Positions 7,378 to 15,790 of a DNA stretch of 64,000 bases are shown here, in pieces (within the stretch, counting starts at the first letter, position 1; each line of letters starts with the position of its first letter). This DNA is from Micromonospora orduensis. Lineage in GTDB: Bacteria; Actinomycetota; Actinomycetes; Mycobacteriales; Micromonosporaceae. Where the stretch lies: the NCBI RefSeq assembly GCF_006228125.1, contig NZ_VDFY01000257.1, positions 1 to 64,000 on the forward strand, written 5' to 3'. Both the position numbers and the translations under genes were made by a program. Below the pieces are notes generated by a model. It did no database searches, was not told the DNA's origin, and worked only from the letters and a program-made list of their open reading frames with translations.

Positions 7378-8340
7378 CTACGACGCCGCAGGATGCTGCG
7401 GCTCCTCCGGGACCAGCGCACCGACGAAGCGCACAATCTCCAGCAGCGTGTCGGTGAACTCCTGCTTACGCCCCATCAGCTCACCGATCTGCAGGCTCGG
7501 CGGTTCCTCGTGCCGGCTGGACGCGAAGGACGGATACAGGCCGTTGACCATGACGTCCAGGACGATCGCGTGCAGCCGTCGCACCAGTTGGATGACAACC
7601 TGCTCGTAGGACACGACTGTCCGGCTGGTGAGGAAGATTCCGTCGTACAGCCACAGCAGCGTGTCGCGGTGCATCCGCCAGCGTCCACCTGCGGGCTTCG
7701 GACCCTGCAGCAGCGAGACGCCCGAGGGTACGACCTTGTCAGCGATGCCCTGATGGACAATCTCGTTGAGCTCGCACTCGCGGCGCAGGGCGTCCGCCTC
7801 GACCCCGCTGCCGAAGCTGACCTTGCCGCGGACGAGCTGCCGGACGGGCAGGTAGTCCCGCGCCCACGCACCACTGAGGTTCACGTGCTGACGGGCCATC
7901 GGCCCCCGGATCACCCGGTTGTAGATCTCCCGGGTCGGGGAGCTGCTGTAGATGAGCATCAGCGTGTACCCGCAGACGAGCAGTCGCGCCTGCGCCGCGA
8001 GCTTCTCGGCGTAGCTGGCGGGTGCCTCGGCGTCGTCCAGGATGGCGGCGAGCACCTGCCAGAGCAGGAACGTCGCCTGGTGTCCGGTGATCCATCGGAA
8101 CCAGAACATGCGGTCGATCTCGTCGTCACCGACGGGCCGCAGATCACGCAACGCGGCCGGCGACAGGTTGCGGAGACGGTCGTGGCAGACCGCGATGCTC
8201 GCGCGGTCGAACGATGTCGTCCGAGGCAGCCACCGGGCGGGAAGCGCGAGAGGTTCGAGGCCGTACGCGTGGCCGCCGTACTCCCACAGATCCTCTTGAG
8301 GTAGCTGTGTGACGAGGGCCGGCGAACTATGCATCACCAT
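7378..8340 (-). CDS. LmbB2-like heme-dependent L-tyrosine 3-hydroxylase
   Basis: A 320-residue protein of the LmbB2/HrmE/Orf13 type, recognised by the block PARWLPRTTSF, MFWFRWITGHQ and the helical middle with LMLIYSSSPTREIYN and RPVRQL-like segments. These enzymes bind heme and hydroxylate tyrosine to L-DOPA, the first step of 4-alkylproline formation. ATG 8340 (MVMHSS) overlaps the end of the VOC gene upstream by about 14 bases, so the two are translationally coupled. Histidines in ITGHQ and MARQHVNLS are candidates for the heme ligand and pocket. Recognition is from remembered family signatures, not an alignment. Confidence 0.65.
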   Translation of the reverse strand: MVMHSSPALVTQLPQEDLWEYGGHAYGLEPLALPARWLPRTTSFDRASIAVCHDRLRNLSPAALRDLRPVGDDEIDRMFWFRWITGHQATFLLWQVLAAILDDAEAPASYAEKLAAQARLLVCGYTLMLIYSSSPTREIYNRVIRGPMARQHVNLSGAWARDYLPVRQLVRGKVSFGSGVEADALRRECELNEIVHQGIADKVVPSGVSLLQGPKPAGGRWRMHRDTLLWLYDGIFLTSRTVVSYEQVVIQLVRRLHAIVLDVMVNGLYPSFASSRHEEPPSLQIGELMGRKQEFTDTLLEIVRFVGALVPEEPQHPAAS

Positions 8341-8854
8341 CGGCGCCGTCCGGCAGGTAGGTGAACTCGTACTCGAGTCCGTTGACGTCGTACGCGTAGA
8401 AGCTCTGCATCCCGTCCGCGTCGATGTCGATCTCGCTGGCCAGCTCCTGACGGGCGAACGTGTAGCGCCCGGACTCGTAGAGGGAGAACCAGTGCCGGTG
8501 CCAGCGACGCAGCTCCTCCTCGGTGGCAACCCGAAGACACACGTGTTGGAACTGGTTGGCATCTGCCGCGGGCGGCCCGGCGGAGTCGATGTCGCGGGTG
8601 AACAGGTGCAACCGGATGTCCGCGACGGCCACTTCGACGAGGTGGGACAGGCCGGGCAGCCGGCGCTGGCTGAGCGCGGAGAAGCCCTGGTTCATTTCCC
8701 ACGACACCGCGCAGCCCAGGAAGTCCTCGTACCAGGCGATCGAGTTGGCCAGGTCGGCGGTCTGCACACCGATGTGGTTGATGGCGCCGGTCAGCGGTGC
8801 GGGCGGCGTTGCCGTCGCGCCTGTCACGGCAGCATCCTGTCTGGTCGAGGTCAA
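8327..8854 (-). CDS. LmbB1-like L-DOPA 2,3-dioxygenase (VOC superfamily)
   Basis: A 175-residue vicinal-oxygen-chelate protein with paired motifs: INHIGVQTADL at the start and ADANQFQHVCLRV in the second half, then YDVNGLEYEFTYLP. TTG 8854 is preferred because AAGGAG stands six bases before it; the frame extends to a GTG at 8878 without a ribosome site. LmbB1-type enzymes cleave the DOPA ring extradiol, after which the product cyclises to a pyrroline. The coupling with the LmbB2-like and LmbA-like genes supports this over a generic glyoxalase. Confidence 0.75.
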   Translation of the reverse strand: MTSTRQDAAVTGATATPPAPLTGAINHIGVQTADLANSIAWYEDFLGCAVSWEMNQGFSALSQRRLPGLSHLVEVAVADIRLHLFTRDIDSAGPPAADANQFQHVCLRVATEEELRRWHRHWFSLYESGRYTFARQELASEIDIDADGMQSFYAYDVNGLEYEFTYLPDGADGDA

Positions 8855-8902
8855 GACTGTCTCCTTTGGCTTGGGCACTCCGTCGTCGGCGCCGCCGTCA
8901 CC

Positions 8903-10726
8903 TCACCGGCTGACGGCATACGCCTGGCGCCCGCGAGGGCTCGCGCTGGCAAAGACGAACCCGTTGTCCGGACGGAGGCCGGTGGCGCAGACCTTGCCGA
9001 GTGACTTCTCGGCGACCAGCTGGACTTCGTGGTTGCGGCGTTGCAACTCGGCGACGACCTCGGGCGGGCAGTCGCCCTCGACAGTCAGCCGGCGGGGGTA
9101 CGACTCGCGCGGGGTGAACGAGGCCGGGATGGCATCGGAATGAAAGGCGAGCGTCTCCGTGGCGCTCTGACTGTCCAGGCCGAAGTCGAGGACACCCAGC
9201 AGGAACAACAATGTCCACTGGTCCTGGCGATCTCCGCCAGGAGTCCCGAAGGACACGTACGACCTGCCCTCTCGAAGGACGACGGTGGGACTCAGGGTGG
9301 TCCTGGGTCGCCGGCCCGGCGCCACGCTGTTGGGGTGCCCGTCAACCAGCCACATGGTCTGGCCGCGAGTGCCGAGCGGGAAGCCCAGCTCGGCGATCGC
9401 CGGCGAGCTCTTCAGCCAGCCTCCACTGGGCGTCGCGGCCACGGTGTTGCCCGCCCGATCGGTGACTGTCACGGTGCAGGTGTCCCCGCGGGCGGCGGTC
9501 CTGGGCAGGATCGTCGGTAGGCCGTTGCCGAGCTGGCCTATCCAGTCTTCCGCGTCAGGCTGCAGGTCGGGCGGTCCCGGCGTCGGCATCCAGGGTTCGC
9601 GTCCATCCGGTGAACCCGGGCGCAGCGCCTCCGATGCCTCCTTGTTGACCAGTTCCCGGCGCGCATGGTTGTAGTCGTCGCCGAGCAGTGTCTGGAGGGG
9701 GACGTCGGACTGCAGCGGGTCGCCGTACCAGGCTTCACGGTCGGCGAACGCGAGCTTCGCGCACTCGACGACGGTGTGGATGTACTCAGCGCTGCCCAGT
9801 CCCATTCCGGTGACGTCGAAACCCTTCAGCAGCGCGAGCTGCTGCAGAAAGACGGGCCCCTGGGACCAGGGTCCGGGTTTGTGGACGGAGTGGCCCCGGT
9901 AGTCGATGCCGGCCGCCGGCTCCACCTGCGGCTGCCAGTCCGCCAGATCCTGGCCGGTCAGGAAGCCCCGGTGGCGGCGACCCGTCGCATCGATGGCCTC
10001 TGTCCGGGCCACGAAGGTGTCGATGGCCTCAGCGACGAAGCCCTGGTAGAAGGCCTCGTGGGCCGCCTCGATCTGCGACTCACGAGACGGCGACGCCGCC
10101 TCGGCGATCTCGACGATCCGCCGGTAGGTCCGGGCGAGCGCGGGGTTGCGGAAGCGTGACCCCGCGGTCGGCGCCCTTTCACCGGAGAGGTAGGTGCTCG
10201 CCGAACCCGTCCATTCGGTGAGGAACAGCGGGGCCAGCGTGCCGATCGCGTTGGCGGTCTCGGCCAGCAACGGAAAGCCGCGTTCGGCGTAGCCGATGGC
10301 GTAGCTGAGCACGTCGGCCAGGCGCATCGTCCCGAACTCGGCCAGCAACCGCATCCAGCCGCCGAACGCGCCGGGCACCGTGGCGGGCAGCAACCCCGAG
10401 CCCGGGACCTGCCCGAGCCCCAGCGCCAGAAAGCGGTCGAGCGTCGCCGCGGCGGGCACCGGCCCTTGGCCGCAGATCGCGGTGGTCTCGCCGGTCACGG
10501 CCGAATGCAGCACGATCGACAGATCGCCGCCGGGCCCGTTGTAGTGCGGCTCCACCACCTGAAGGACGAAACCGGCTGCCACCGCGGCGTCGAATGCGTT
10601 TCCACCGCGTTCCAGCACCGCCATTCCCACGGCCGACGCCGCAGGATGCGTCGAGGAAACCGCACCAAGATCGCCTAACAACTCGGGTCGGGACGGAAAC
10701 AACCTGTCACCACCATCTGTCGTCAC
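8903..10726 (-). CDS. LmbA-like gamma-glutamyltransferase homologue
   Basis: A 607-residue N-terminal nucleophile hydrolase of the gamma-glutamyltranspeptidase family. It has THPAASAVGMAVLERGGNAFDAA at the start, EPHYNGPGGD, and the autocatalytic threonine in DTCTVTV (about residue 415) followed by GNTVAATPSGGW. There is no signal peptide, unlike ordinary periplasmic or secreted GGTs. LmbA/HrmG-type cytosolic members hydrolyse a carbon-carbon bond and shed oxalate from the cleaved DOPA intermediate. The start is taken as GTG 10726; no clear ribosome site marks it. It diverges from a methyltransferase gene, and a cluster palindrome lies between. Confidence 0.8.
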   Translation of the reverse strand: MTTDGGDRLFPSRPELLGDLGAVSSTHPAASAVGMAVLERGGNAFDAAVAAGFVLQVVEPHYNGPGGDLSIVLHSAVTGETTAICGQGPVPAAATLDRFLALGLGQVPGSGLLPATVPGAFGGWMRLLAEFGTMRLADVLSYAIGYAERGFPLLAETANAIGTLAPLFLTEWTGSASTYLSGERAPTAGSRFRNPALARTYRRIVEIAEAASPSRESQIEAAHEAFYQGFVAEAIDTFVARTEAIDATGRRHRGFLTGQDLADWQPQVEPAAGIDYRGHSVHKPGPWSQGPVFLQQLALLKGFDVTGMGLGSAEYIHTVVECAKLAFADREAWYGDPLQSDVPLQTLLGDDYNHARRELVNKEASEALRPGSPDGREPWMPTPGPPDLQPDAEDWIGQLGNGLPTILPRTAARGDTCTVTVTDRAGNTVAATPSGGWLKSSPAIAELGFPLGTRGQTMWLVDGHPNSVAPGRRPRTTLSPTVVLREGRSYVSFGTPGGDRQDQWTLLFLLGVLDFGLDSQSATETLAFHSDAIPASFTPRESYPRRLTVEGDCPPEVVAELQRRNHEVQLVAEKSLGKVCATGLRPDNGFVFASASPRGRQAYAVSR

Positions 10727-10905
10727 CGGGGAGGACCGCCGGACGATGCCACCGCCGCGACTTTCGACCGACCGCCTCGTGTCGTCCGCCGCACAGCAAG
10801 CGGTCTATGTCAGCTCCACCAGCGGCACGAGAATCATAAGACACCGGTCGATGAGGAATTCCCCTCCGAACACGCCGACTCCGGCGCCGCCCGCCGCAGT
10901 CAATC

Positions 10906-10921
10906 GTCTCGCTGGCGAGAC
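10906..10921. promoter_or_regulatory. Candidate LmbU-family operator
   Basis: GTCTCGCTGGCGAGAC is a palindrome with seven-base arms in the 368-base divergent region between the LmbA-like gene (10726) and the methyltransferase (11095). The same 16-mer, differing only in the two central bases, occurs at 19134 and 37856. LmbU is reported to bind a CGCCGGCG-centred palindrome in lincomycin promoters, which fits the core of this element. Confidence 0.65.
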
Positions 10922-11094
10922 ATAGCGAGCCGCCACTTGTGGCTCCTCCTGAGCAGCGCGGGAGCTTACCTGGCGAGCCAACATTTTCTCGCCCGCGCAT
11001 ATTGTCGACTCGTTCGTCCGACAACCGTCACCAACCGCAGTGCACAATTACTATCTGCCGGGGTGCATTATGGACGACTACAAGGGGCAACGCC

Positions 11095-12147
11095 ATGGCC
11101 GACAATTCAATCCAGGTGGTGGAGTTCCGCGAAGCGGAGCAACTGCGAGCGTGGCAGGATTTTCACCTGTCGACGATGCCGCAACTGATCAGCTCTATGC
11201 ACTTATGCCAGGCGGTCTTCGCCATGCTGGACACGGGCCTGCTCGACCGGCTTCACAATGGTCAGCATCGACCGGAGGACGGCCTGCTCGACGACCTCGA
11301 CGAGCGGATGGGCCCAGGGTTCCTCCGGTACCTGGTCATCCGAGGCGTGCTGGAGGAGCGGCCGGGCGGTGTGTTCCTGACCCGCCTGGGAGAGTTGCTG
11401 ACGTCGGACGTGTCGCTCGCCCGGCTCGGCATCTACGTCGGCGCGTACGGTCCGGTCACCAGCCGCATGAGCGATCTGCTCGCCGGCCGGGTGACCTACG
11501 GCAAGGACGTCGACCGCAACGGCGGCCCGTTGGGCGAGCACTGCGCCAAACTCTTCGCCATCTTCCACACGCCCGTGGTGCTGGCGGCCATGCGCGGTCG
11601 GGGCGTCTCTCGCATCCTCGACGTCGGCTGCGGCGGCGGGCAGTTGCTCGTTGACGCCTGTCTGCGGGACGAGGACCTCACGGGCGTGGGTCTCGACATT
11701 TCGCCGGAGGCCGTCGAGGTTGCCCGGGAACTGGCCCGGCGGGCGGGGGTGGACAGCCGGGTCGAGTTCGCCGTGGCCGACGGGTTCGCGCCGGAGACCT
11801 GGCCGGACTCAGCGTTCACGGCGGACGGGCTGTGCTCGGTCAGCGCGCTGCACGAGCACTTCCGCGACGGCGAACAGGCCGTCGTCGACATCCTCGACAC
11901 CTATGCGACGGTCCTGCCTGAGCAGAAGATCCTGCTGGTCGGCGAGCCTGAGATGCTGTATGTGGACAGCGAGAACCACGACGACTTCTTCCTCGTGCAC
12001 CTGCTGTCCGGGCAGGGACTCCCCCGGGACAGATCCGCCTGGCTCTCGGTCTTCGAGAAGACCCGGTTGCAGTGCCGGCGCATCTACAGCCGCCCGGGAG
12101 CCGGCCCGAGGATCTGCTTCTACGACCTCGCACCACGCCTGCCATAA
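11095..12147 (+). CDS. SAM-dependent methyltransferase with N-terminal winged-helix region
   Basis: A 350-residue methyltransferase. The first ~140 residues form the helical/winged-helix dimer domain typical of O- and C-methyltransferases (LSTMPQLISSMHLCQAVFAM). The SAM motif ILDVGCGGGQLL is near residue 177, followed by GVGLDISPEAV. ATG 11095 has AAGGGG upstream. It is the second methyltransferase near the 4-alkylproline genes and could be an extra C-methyltransferase on a 2-oxo acid or pyrroline intermediate, or an O/N-methyltransferase. The transcript ends against the convergent lmbU-like gene at a compound hairpin. Confidence 0.75.
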   Translation: MADNSIQVVEFREAEQLRAWQDFHLSTMPQLISSMHLCQAVFAMLDTGLLDRLHNGQHRPEDGLLDDLDERMGPGFLRYLVIRGVLEERPGGVFLTRLGELLTSDVSLARLGIYVGAYGPVTSRMSDLLAGRVTYGKDVDRNGGPLGEHCAKLFAIFHTPVVLAAMRGRGVSRILDVGCGGGQLLVDACLRDEDLTGVGLDISPEAVEVARELARRAGVDSRVEFAVADGFAPETWPDSAFTADGLCSVSALHEHFRDGEQAVVDILDTYATVLPEQKILLVGEPEMLYVDSENHDDFFLVHLLSGQGLPRDRSAWLSVFEKTRLQCRRIYSRPGAGPRICFYDLAPRLP

Positions 12148-12182
12148 GCCGCCGGGGCAGGGCATCGGCCCCCGGCCGGCCT

Positions 12183-12215
12183 ACGTGACCGGTCGGGGCC
12201 GACGCCTCGTCACGT
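12183..12215. terminator. Nested hairpin between convergent genes
   Basis: ACGTGAC (12183-12189) pairs with GTCACGT (12209-12215), and within the loop GTCGG pairs with CCGAC (12192-12196, 12199-12203). It lies between the stops of the methyltransferase (12147) and the regulator (12251), so it can serve both strands. Confidence 0.5.
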
Positions 12216-12250
12216 GACCTGCGGGTCCGCTGCGCGCAGGCCACGGCTGG

Positions 12251-12955
12251 TCATGCCACGGAATCCGACGGCGTCGTCACCGCGCGGTCCAGCACGCGGG
12301 CCATCCACTCCGCCAGAGTGCAGTTGTGTTGGGCGGCGGCAGTCTCCCAGCGCTCCATCCGTTCGGGGCTGATCTGCAGCTGGAGGCGAACGCTCTCCGC
12401 CTCCGACTCGTGGTGGTTCTCCACACTTGCCCGCAACTGCTTGCGCAGCTCGTTACGAGACCAGTGCATGCGCTGGGCGAAGTCGAGCCAGTGGTCCTGT
12501 TCCTCCTCCGGCAACGCGGCGACCTCCATGTGGTGCTGGAAGGTCAGCGCCGGCCTCCGACGAGAAGGCGCGAAGCACCTGGCGACCCAGGCGTAGTTGC
12601 GCAGCGTCTGGTAGTCGAGTCGGGTCTCGGCCATCGCCCGCTTGTAGCGGTCCCGGTACTTCTCCTGGCCGAACACCAGCCAGTCGCCGATCCACCACGA
12701 GGACGAGTCTGACAGCCGCAGAATTTGGCTGCCGATCTGACACCACGTCTCGAGCGGAAGTGCGTCGGGCAGGTCGAGGCGGGTTCGTCTGGTGGATGTC
12801 GCGAGGTCGATAGCCGCCGGCAACTGGTCGTCGGATGCGGGCAGGCGCTCGGCCCCGACCTGCTGCGGAGGAGCTGCCGCCGGTCGACGGTCCACCCGCC
12901 GCACCGTCCGCCCACCGACGTCGTCTCGATACCTCATTCCGTCGCGTACCGTCAT
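12251..12955 (-). CDS. LmbU-family cluster-situated transcriptional regulator
   Basis: The protein has the LmbU/HrmB signature block: LPLETWCQIGSQI, SSSWWIGDWLVFGQEKYRDRYKRA split over about residues 90-125, LDYQTLRNYAWVARCF, FQHHMEVAALPEEEQDHWL and WSRNELRKQLR. LmbU proteins are DNA-binding activators tied to 4-alkylproline clusters. ATG 12955 gives 234 residues; the frame runs upstream to 13081 and start choice in this family is known to be difficult, so the N-terminus is uncertain. The palindromes at 10906, 19134, 37856 and 43127 are its likely targets. No such site is evident directly before its own gene. Confidence 0.88.
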   Translation of the reverse strand: MTVRDGMRYRDDVGGRTVRRVDRRPAAAPPQQVGAERLPASDDQLPAAIDLATSTRRTRLDLPDALPLETWCQIGSQILRLSDSSSWWIGDWLVFGQEKYRDRYKRAMAETRLDYQTLRNYAWVARCFAPSRRRPALTFQHHMEVAALPEEEQDHWLDFAQRMHWSRNELRKQLRASVENHHESEAESVRLQLQISPERMERWETAAAQHNCTLAEWMARVLDRAVTTPSDSVA

Positions 12956-13763
12956 CAGCCAGCACCAATCCCCGTAGGTATAGAAACGGGGCGAAGACCG
13001 CAGCTCACTGAACAAAGCCGACCCTGCCGGTGGCCGAAGAGACCAGAGGACGTGCGTTGGAAAGGACAGGGCCACCACCACCGGACGTCCGATGACAGAG
13101 GCCGCCAGCGTCGATCGACGTCACGGCCGATCAGGGCGCTGCCAGCTCCGTTCCCAGGCAACACAAACCCCCGTGCGTGCATCGCCTTCAACCTCGGAGG
13201 GTGATCTCCACCCCTGGTTTACGGGAGAAACGTAACAGCGGCATCGGTCAGGGGCACGCCGATCCACTGCGGAGTATCGGCTTCCTTCCATATCCGCCCC
13301 CCCAGCCGCGCAGAAGGATGCCCTAGAAGCCCGTATTGTGCTTACTGTCACGATGACGCCCCACCGGGCAGGCCGGGCTGGTCGAGTTGGAGGGCGACCA
13401 TCGGTTCCTGGACGACGATCCGCCAAGGGAAAACCGGGCGACCCGGCACCCCCGGATCCCCGTAGCGCGGCGGTCAACCCGAGGTCCAGGGGGCCATCAA
13501 CGCGCTCAGCTTGCTGTTCCTACCCCCCAGCACTGGATCGTCCGCTCGGGCACCCTCTGGCCCCGACCCGACTCGCGGTCCCGGCTCAACTGCGTCCCAG
13601 ACCCACAACGACCGGCGGTCGACGGCTTCCCGGCCTCGGACGACCCGCTCATCTCGGCCGGTTGGGCGAAACCCCGAGGGGCGCACCGCCAGGGTGCACC
13701 CTCAGGAAGACCCGGGATCTGTGCACGTCGACGCCAGAGCGCAGCGCAGGCAGCACGCCTCCT
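12956..13763. other. Large intergenic region between lmbU-like gene and dpgB
   Basis: About 800 bases without a supportable gene. Frames on both strands have low-complexity shadow composition and no ribosome sites. It must contain the promoter of the LmbU-like gene and the end of the dpg operon. I see no cluster palindrome, repeat or recognisable gene remnant here. Confidence 0.5.
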
Positions 13764-14552
13764 TCACTGCGGCGAGATCGATTCTGGGTCCGCAGCTCGC
13801 CGAGGCACAGGGCGAGACGGGGAGCCGGCCGGATCGTCGCCAGCCGCCCGGCGCAGGGTACGGTCACAGGCCGCCAGGTGCGCGCCCAGCGCGACCTCCG
13901 GGCTAACCCAGGCCGACTCCAACAGCAGTGCCCGGCGTATGCCGACGTCGGTCAGGGCGCTCTTGTACCAGCCGTCCAGAACCGCGCGCTCGGCGGCGGC
14001 CAGGTCCTCGGCGACCTCGTCGACCAGTCCGACCGCCACCGCCTCGCGTGCGTGCACGGCCGTCCGGAACAACACCATGGGACGGGCGGCGGCCACGCCG
14101 AGCTGCTGACCCAGCCGATGGATCGCCATGGACGGCCACGCCGCGGCGTCGTCGCCGTCCAGCTGAAAGACGAAATCCGCGGCGACCACGCGGTGGTCGG
14201 CGACGAGGAGCGCCTCGGCCGCCGGGCCGGTGCAGACGCCGTCTGCCACGGCGAGTACCGGCACGCCCAGCCGCTCGATCCGGCGGAGCAGCCGCTCCCA
14301 GCGGTTCACCGAGCGGATGTTCGACCAGGACGGACTGTCGGCCAGGTGTGCAGGTGCCCCGACGATCCGCAGGACCAGCGCGACCTGGGCACCGCTGGTC
14401 TCGATCTCGGCACAGGCGGCCGTCAGCGCGGCGATCAGCTCCGTCGTCGCCGGCTGACCGCTGGCTACCGTCACACGAATCTCCGGCACGATGTCCTCCC
14501 CGCTCCGCCGTCCGGTTGGTTCGTCCGCCGCTTTGTGCACCGTGGCGCTCAT
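13764..14552 (-). CDS. dpgB: DpgB, enoyl-CoA hydratase-like accessory enzyme of dihydroxyphenylglycine synthesis
   Basis: A 262-residue crotonase-superfamily protein with VLRIVGAP, LGVPVLAVADGVCTGPAAEALLVADHRV in the oxyanion-hole region, and RPMVLFRTAVHAREAVAVGLVDEVAE. DpgB acts with DpgA and DpgD to raise the yield of 3,5-dihydroxyphenylacetyl-CoA, promoting dehydration and aromatisation of the tetraketide. Its ATG overlaps the aminotransferase stop as ATGA. It is the last gene of a four-gene minus-strand operon in the order A-C-T-B, which differs from the A-B-C-D order known from glycopeptide clusters. The C-terminal ~35 residues are low-complexity. Confidence 0.85.
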   Translation of the reverse strand: MSATVHKAADEPTGRRSGEDIVPEIRVTVASGQPATTELIAALTAACAEIETSGAQVALVLRIVGAPAHLADSPSWSNIRSVNRWERLLRRIERLGVPVLAVADGVCTGPAAEALLVADHRVVAADFVFQLDGDDAAAWPSMAIHRLGQQLGVAAARPMVLFRTAVHAREAVAVGLVDEVAEDLAAAERAVLDGWYKSALTDVGIRRALLLESAWVSPEVALGAHLAACDRTLRRAAGDDPAGSPSRPVPRRAADPESISPQ

Positions 14553-15790
14553 CGGCGATCGCGGATGAACTGGCAAAGCCGGTCCACCCCCGTCACGATC
14601 TCCGGTGCGGTGAGATTGCTGCAGGACAGCCGGATCCGGTTGTCGTCCGGCGCGGCGAGATAGAAGTTCCCCATCGGGGTGTAAAGGACGCCGTACTCGC
14701 GGGCACAGACCTCGACCAACTCCTGCCCTGCCGGAAACGGCAGTCGGATGGTCACGAAAAAACCGCCGTCGGGTGCCCGCCAGCTCACGTCGGCGGGCAG
14801 GTTCCCGGCCAACTCGGCCACCAGGACCGCTAGGTTGGCCCGGTAGTGCGCGGCCTGCTCCCGGCTCCGCAGGGCCTCGCCGGCAAGCAGCATCCCGCCG
14901 ACGATCGCCTGTGCGACCGGAGACGTGTTCACCGTGATCATGCTCTTGATCCCGGTGAGGCGGTCCGCCAGCAGCCCGACGGAACCGCTCGCGGTCAGGA
15001 CACGCTGGTCTGCTACCGCATAACCGACGCGTACGCCCGGAGCGCACACCTTGGACATGGTGCCCAGGTAGACCACCCGCTGTCGGGTGTCCAGCGCCTT
15101 CAGCACCGGCAGCGCGTCGTCGCCCGAGGTGAAGCCGTACGGGTTGTCCTCAAGCAGGAGCAGATCCTCCTGTTCCGCGACCGCCAGCAGCCGGTGGCGG
15201 GCGGCGAGTGAGAGGCGGCTGCCCGACGGGTTGGCGAAGTCGGGCACGAGGTAGAGGGCACGGGGCCGCCGCCCTGAGCGACGTACGGCAGCGCAGGCTG
15301 CGGCAACGTCGGTGGCCTCCACGCCGTCTTCGGCCTCGGGCACGCCGACCACGTCGATGCCCAGCACGCTTGCCGCACCGGCCAGGCCGACGTAGCAGGG
15401 GTCGACCGCGAGCAGCACGTCGGTCGGCGCGGCCATGATCGCCCGGAGCGTGACGAACAGCGCCTCCTGGCAGCCGACCGTCACGACGATCGCCTCCGGC
15501 GGGACCTGGATGCCCTCCTCCGCCGCGAGCGCGCCGGCGATCAGATCGTTGATCTCGCCGGCCGCCGGCCCGTAGCGCAGCAGCGTCGCCACCGGCACAC
15601 CACGGTGGTCCAGATAGCGCTGCAGGCACGCGGCCACGTCCACGTCGGTCAGGAAGGGAGCGTACGGAGCGCCAGGCGCGAACGAGATCGCGTCCGGAAA
15701 ACGAGTCGTGATCTCGTTGAGGAAGTTCATCGCCGTGAGGACCGGATCGCTCACCGACGGGTGCAGGTCGTCCACCTTCAAGACCGTCAT
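14549..15790 (-). CDS. hpgT: HpgT-type aminotransferase for dihydroxyphenylglycine
   Basis: A 413-residue fold-type I PLP aminotransferase. It has GCQEALFVTLRAIM, the aspartate-binding region PDFANPSG, EDNPYGF and the PLP lysine in GTMSKVCAPGVRVGY (about residue 250). HpgT converts 3,5-dihydroxyphenylglyoxylate to L-3,5-dihydroxyphenylglycine, often using tyrosine as amino donor. Both ends overlap neighbours as ATGA, giving tight coupling with dpgC and dpgB. A second, related aminotransferase sits at 27288, inside the NRPS operon. Confidence 0.87.
   Translation of the reverse strand: MTVLKVDDLHPSVSDPVLTAMNFLNEITTRFPDAISFAPGAPYAPFLTDVDVAACLQRYLDHRGVPVATLLRYGPAAGEINDLIAGALAAEEGIQVPPEAIVVTVGCQEALFVTLRAIMAAPTDVLLAVDPCYVGLAGAASVLGIDVVGVPEAEDGVEATDVAAACAAVRRSGRRPRALYLVPDFANPSGSRLSLAARHRLLAVAEQEDLLLLEDNPYGFTSGDDALPVLKALDTRQRVVYLGTMSKVCAPGVRVGYAVADQRVLTASGSVGLLADRLTGIKSMITVNTSPVAQAIVGGMLLAGEALRSREQAAHYRANLAVLVAELAGNLPADVSWRAPDGGFFVTIRLPFPAGQELVEVCAREYGVLYTPMGNFYLAAPDDNRIRLSCSNLTAPEIVTGVDRLCQFIRDRR

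Noticed and set aside
8327-8854. 4-hydroxymandelate synthase (HmaS) for hydroxyphenylglycine
   Set aside because: Too short (175 residues against about 350) and surrounded by LmbB2/LmbA homologues; LmbB1-type dioxygenase fits better.
8903-10726. Ordinary secreted gamma-glutamyltranspeptidase of glutathione metabolism
   Set aside because: No signal peptide and located within the alkylproline genes, so the LmbA-type role is preferred.
13338-14663. Long plus-strand frame of 441 codons in the dpgB region
   Set aside because: Arg/Pro-rich shadow composition opposite dpgB, no ribosome site.
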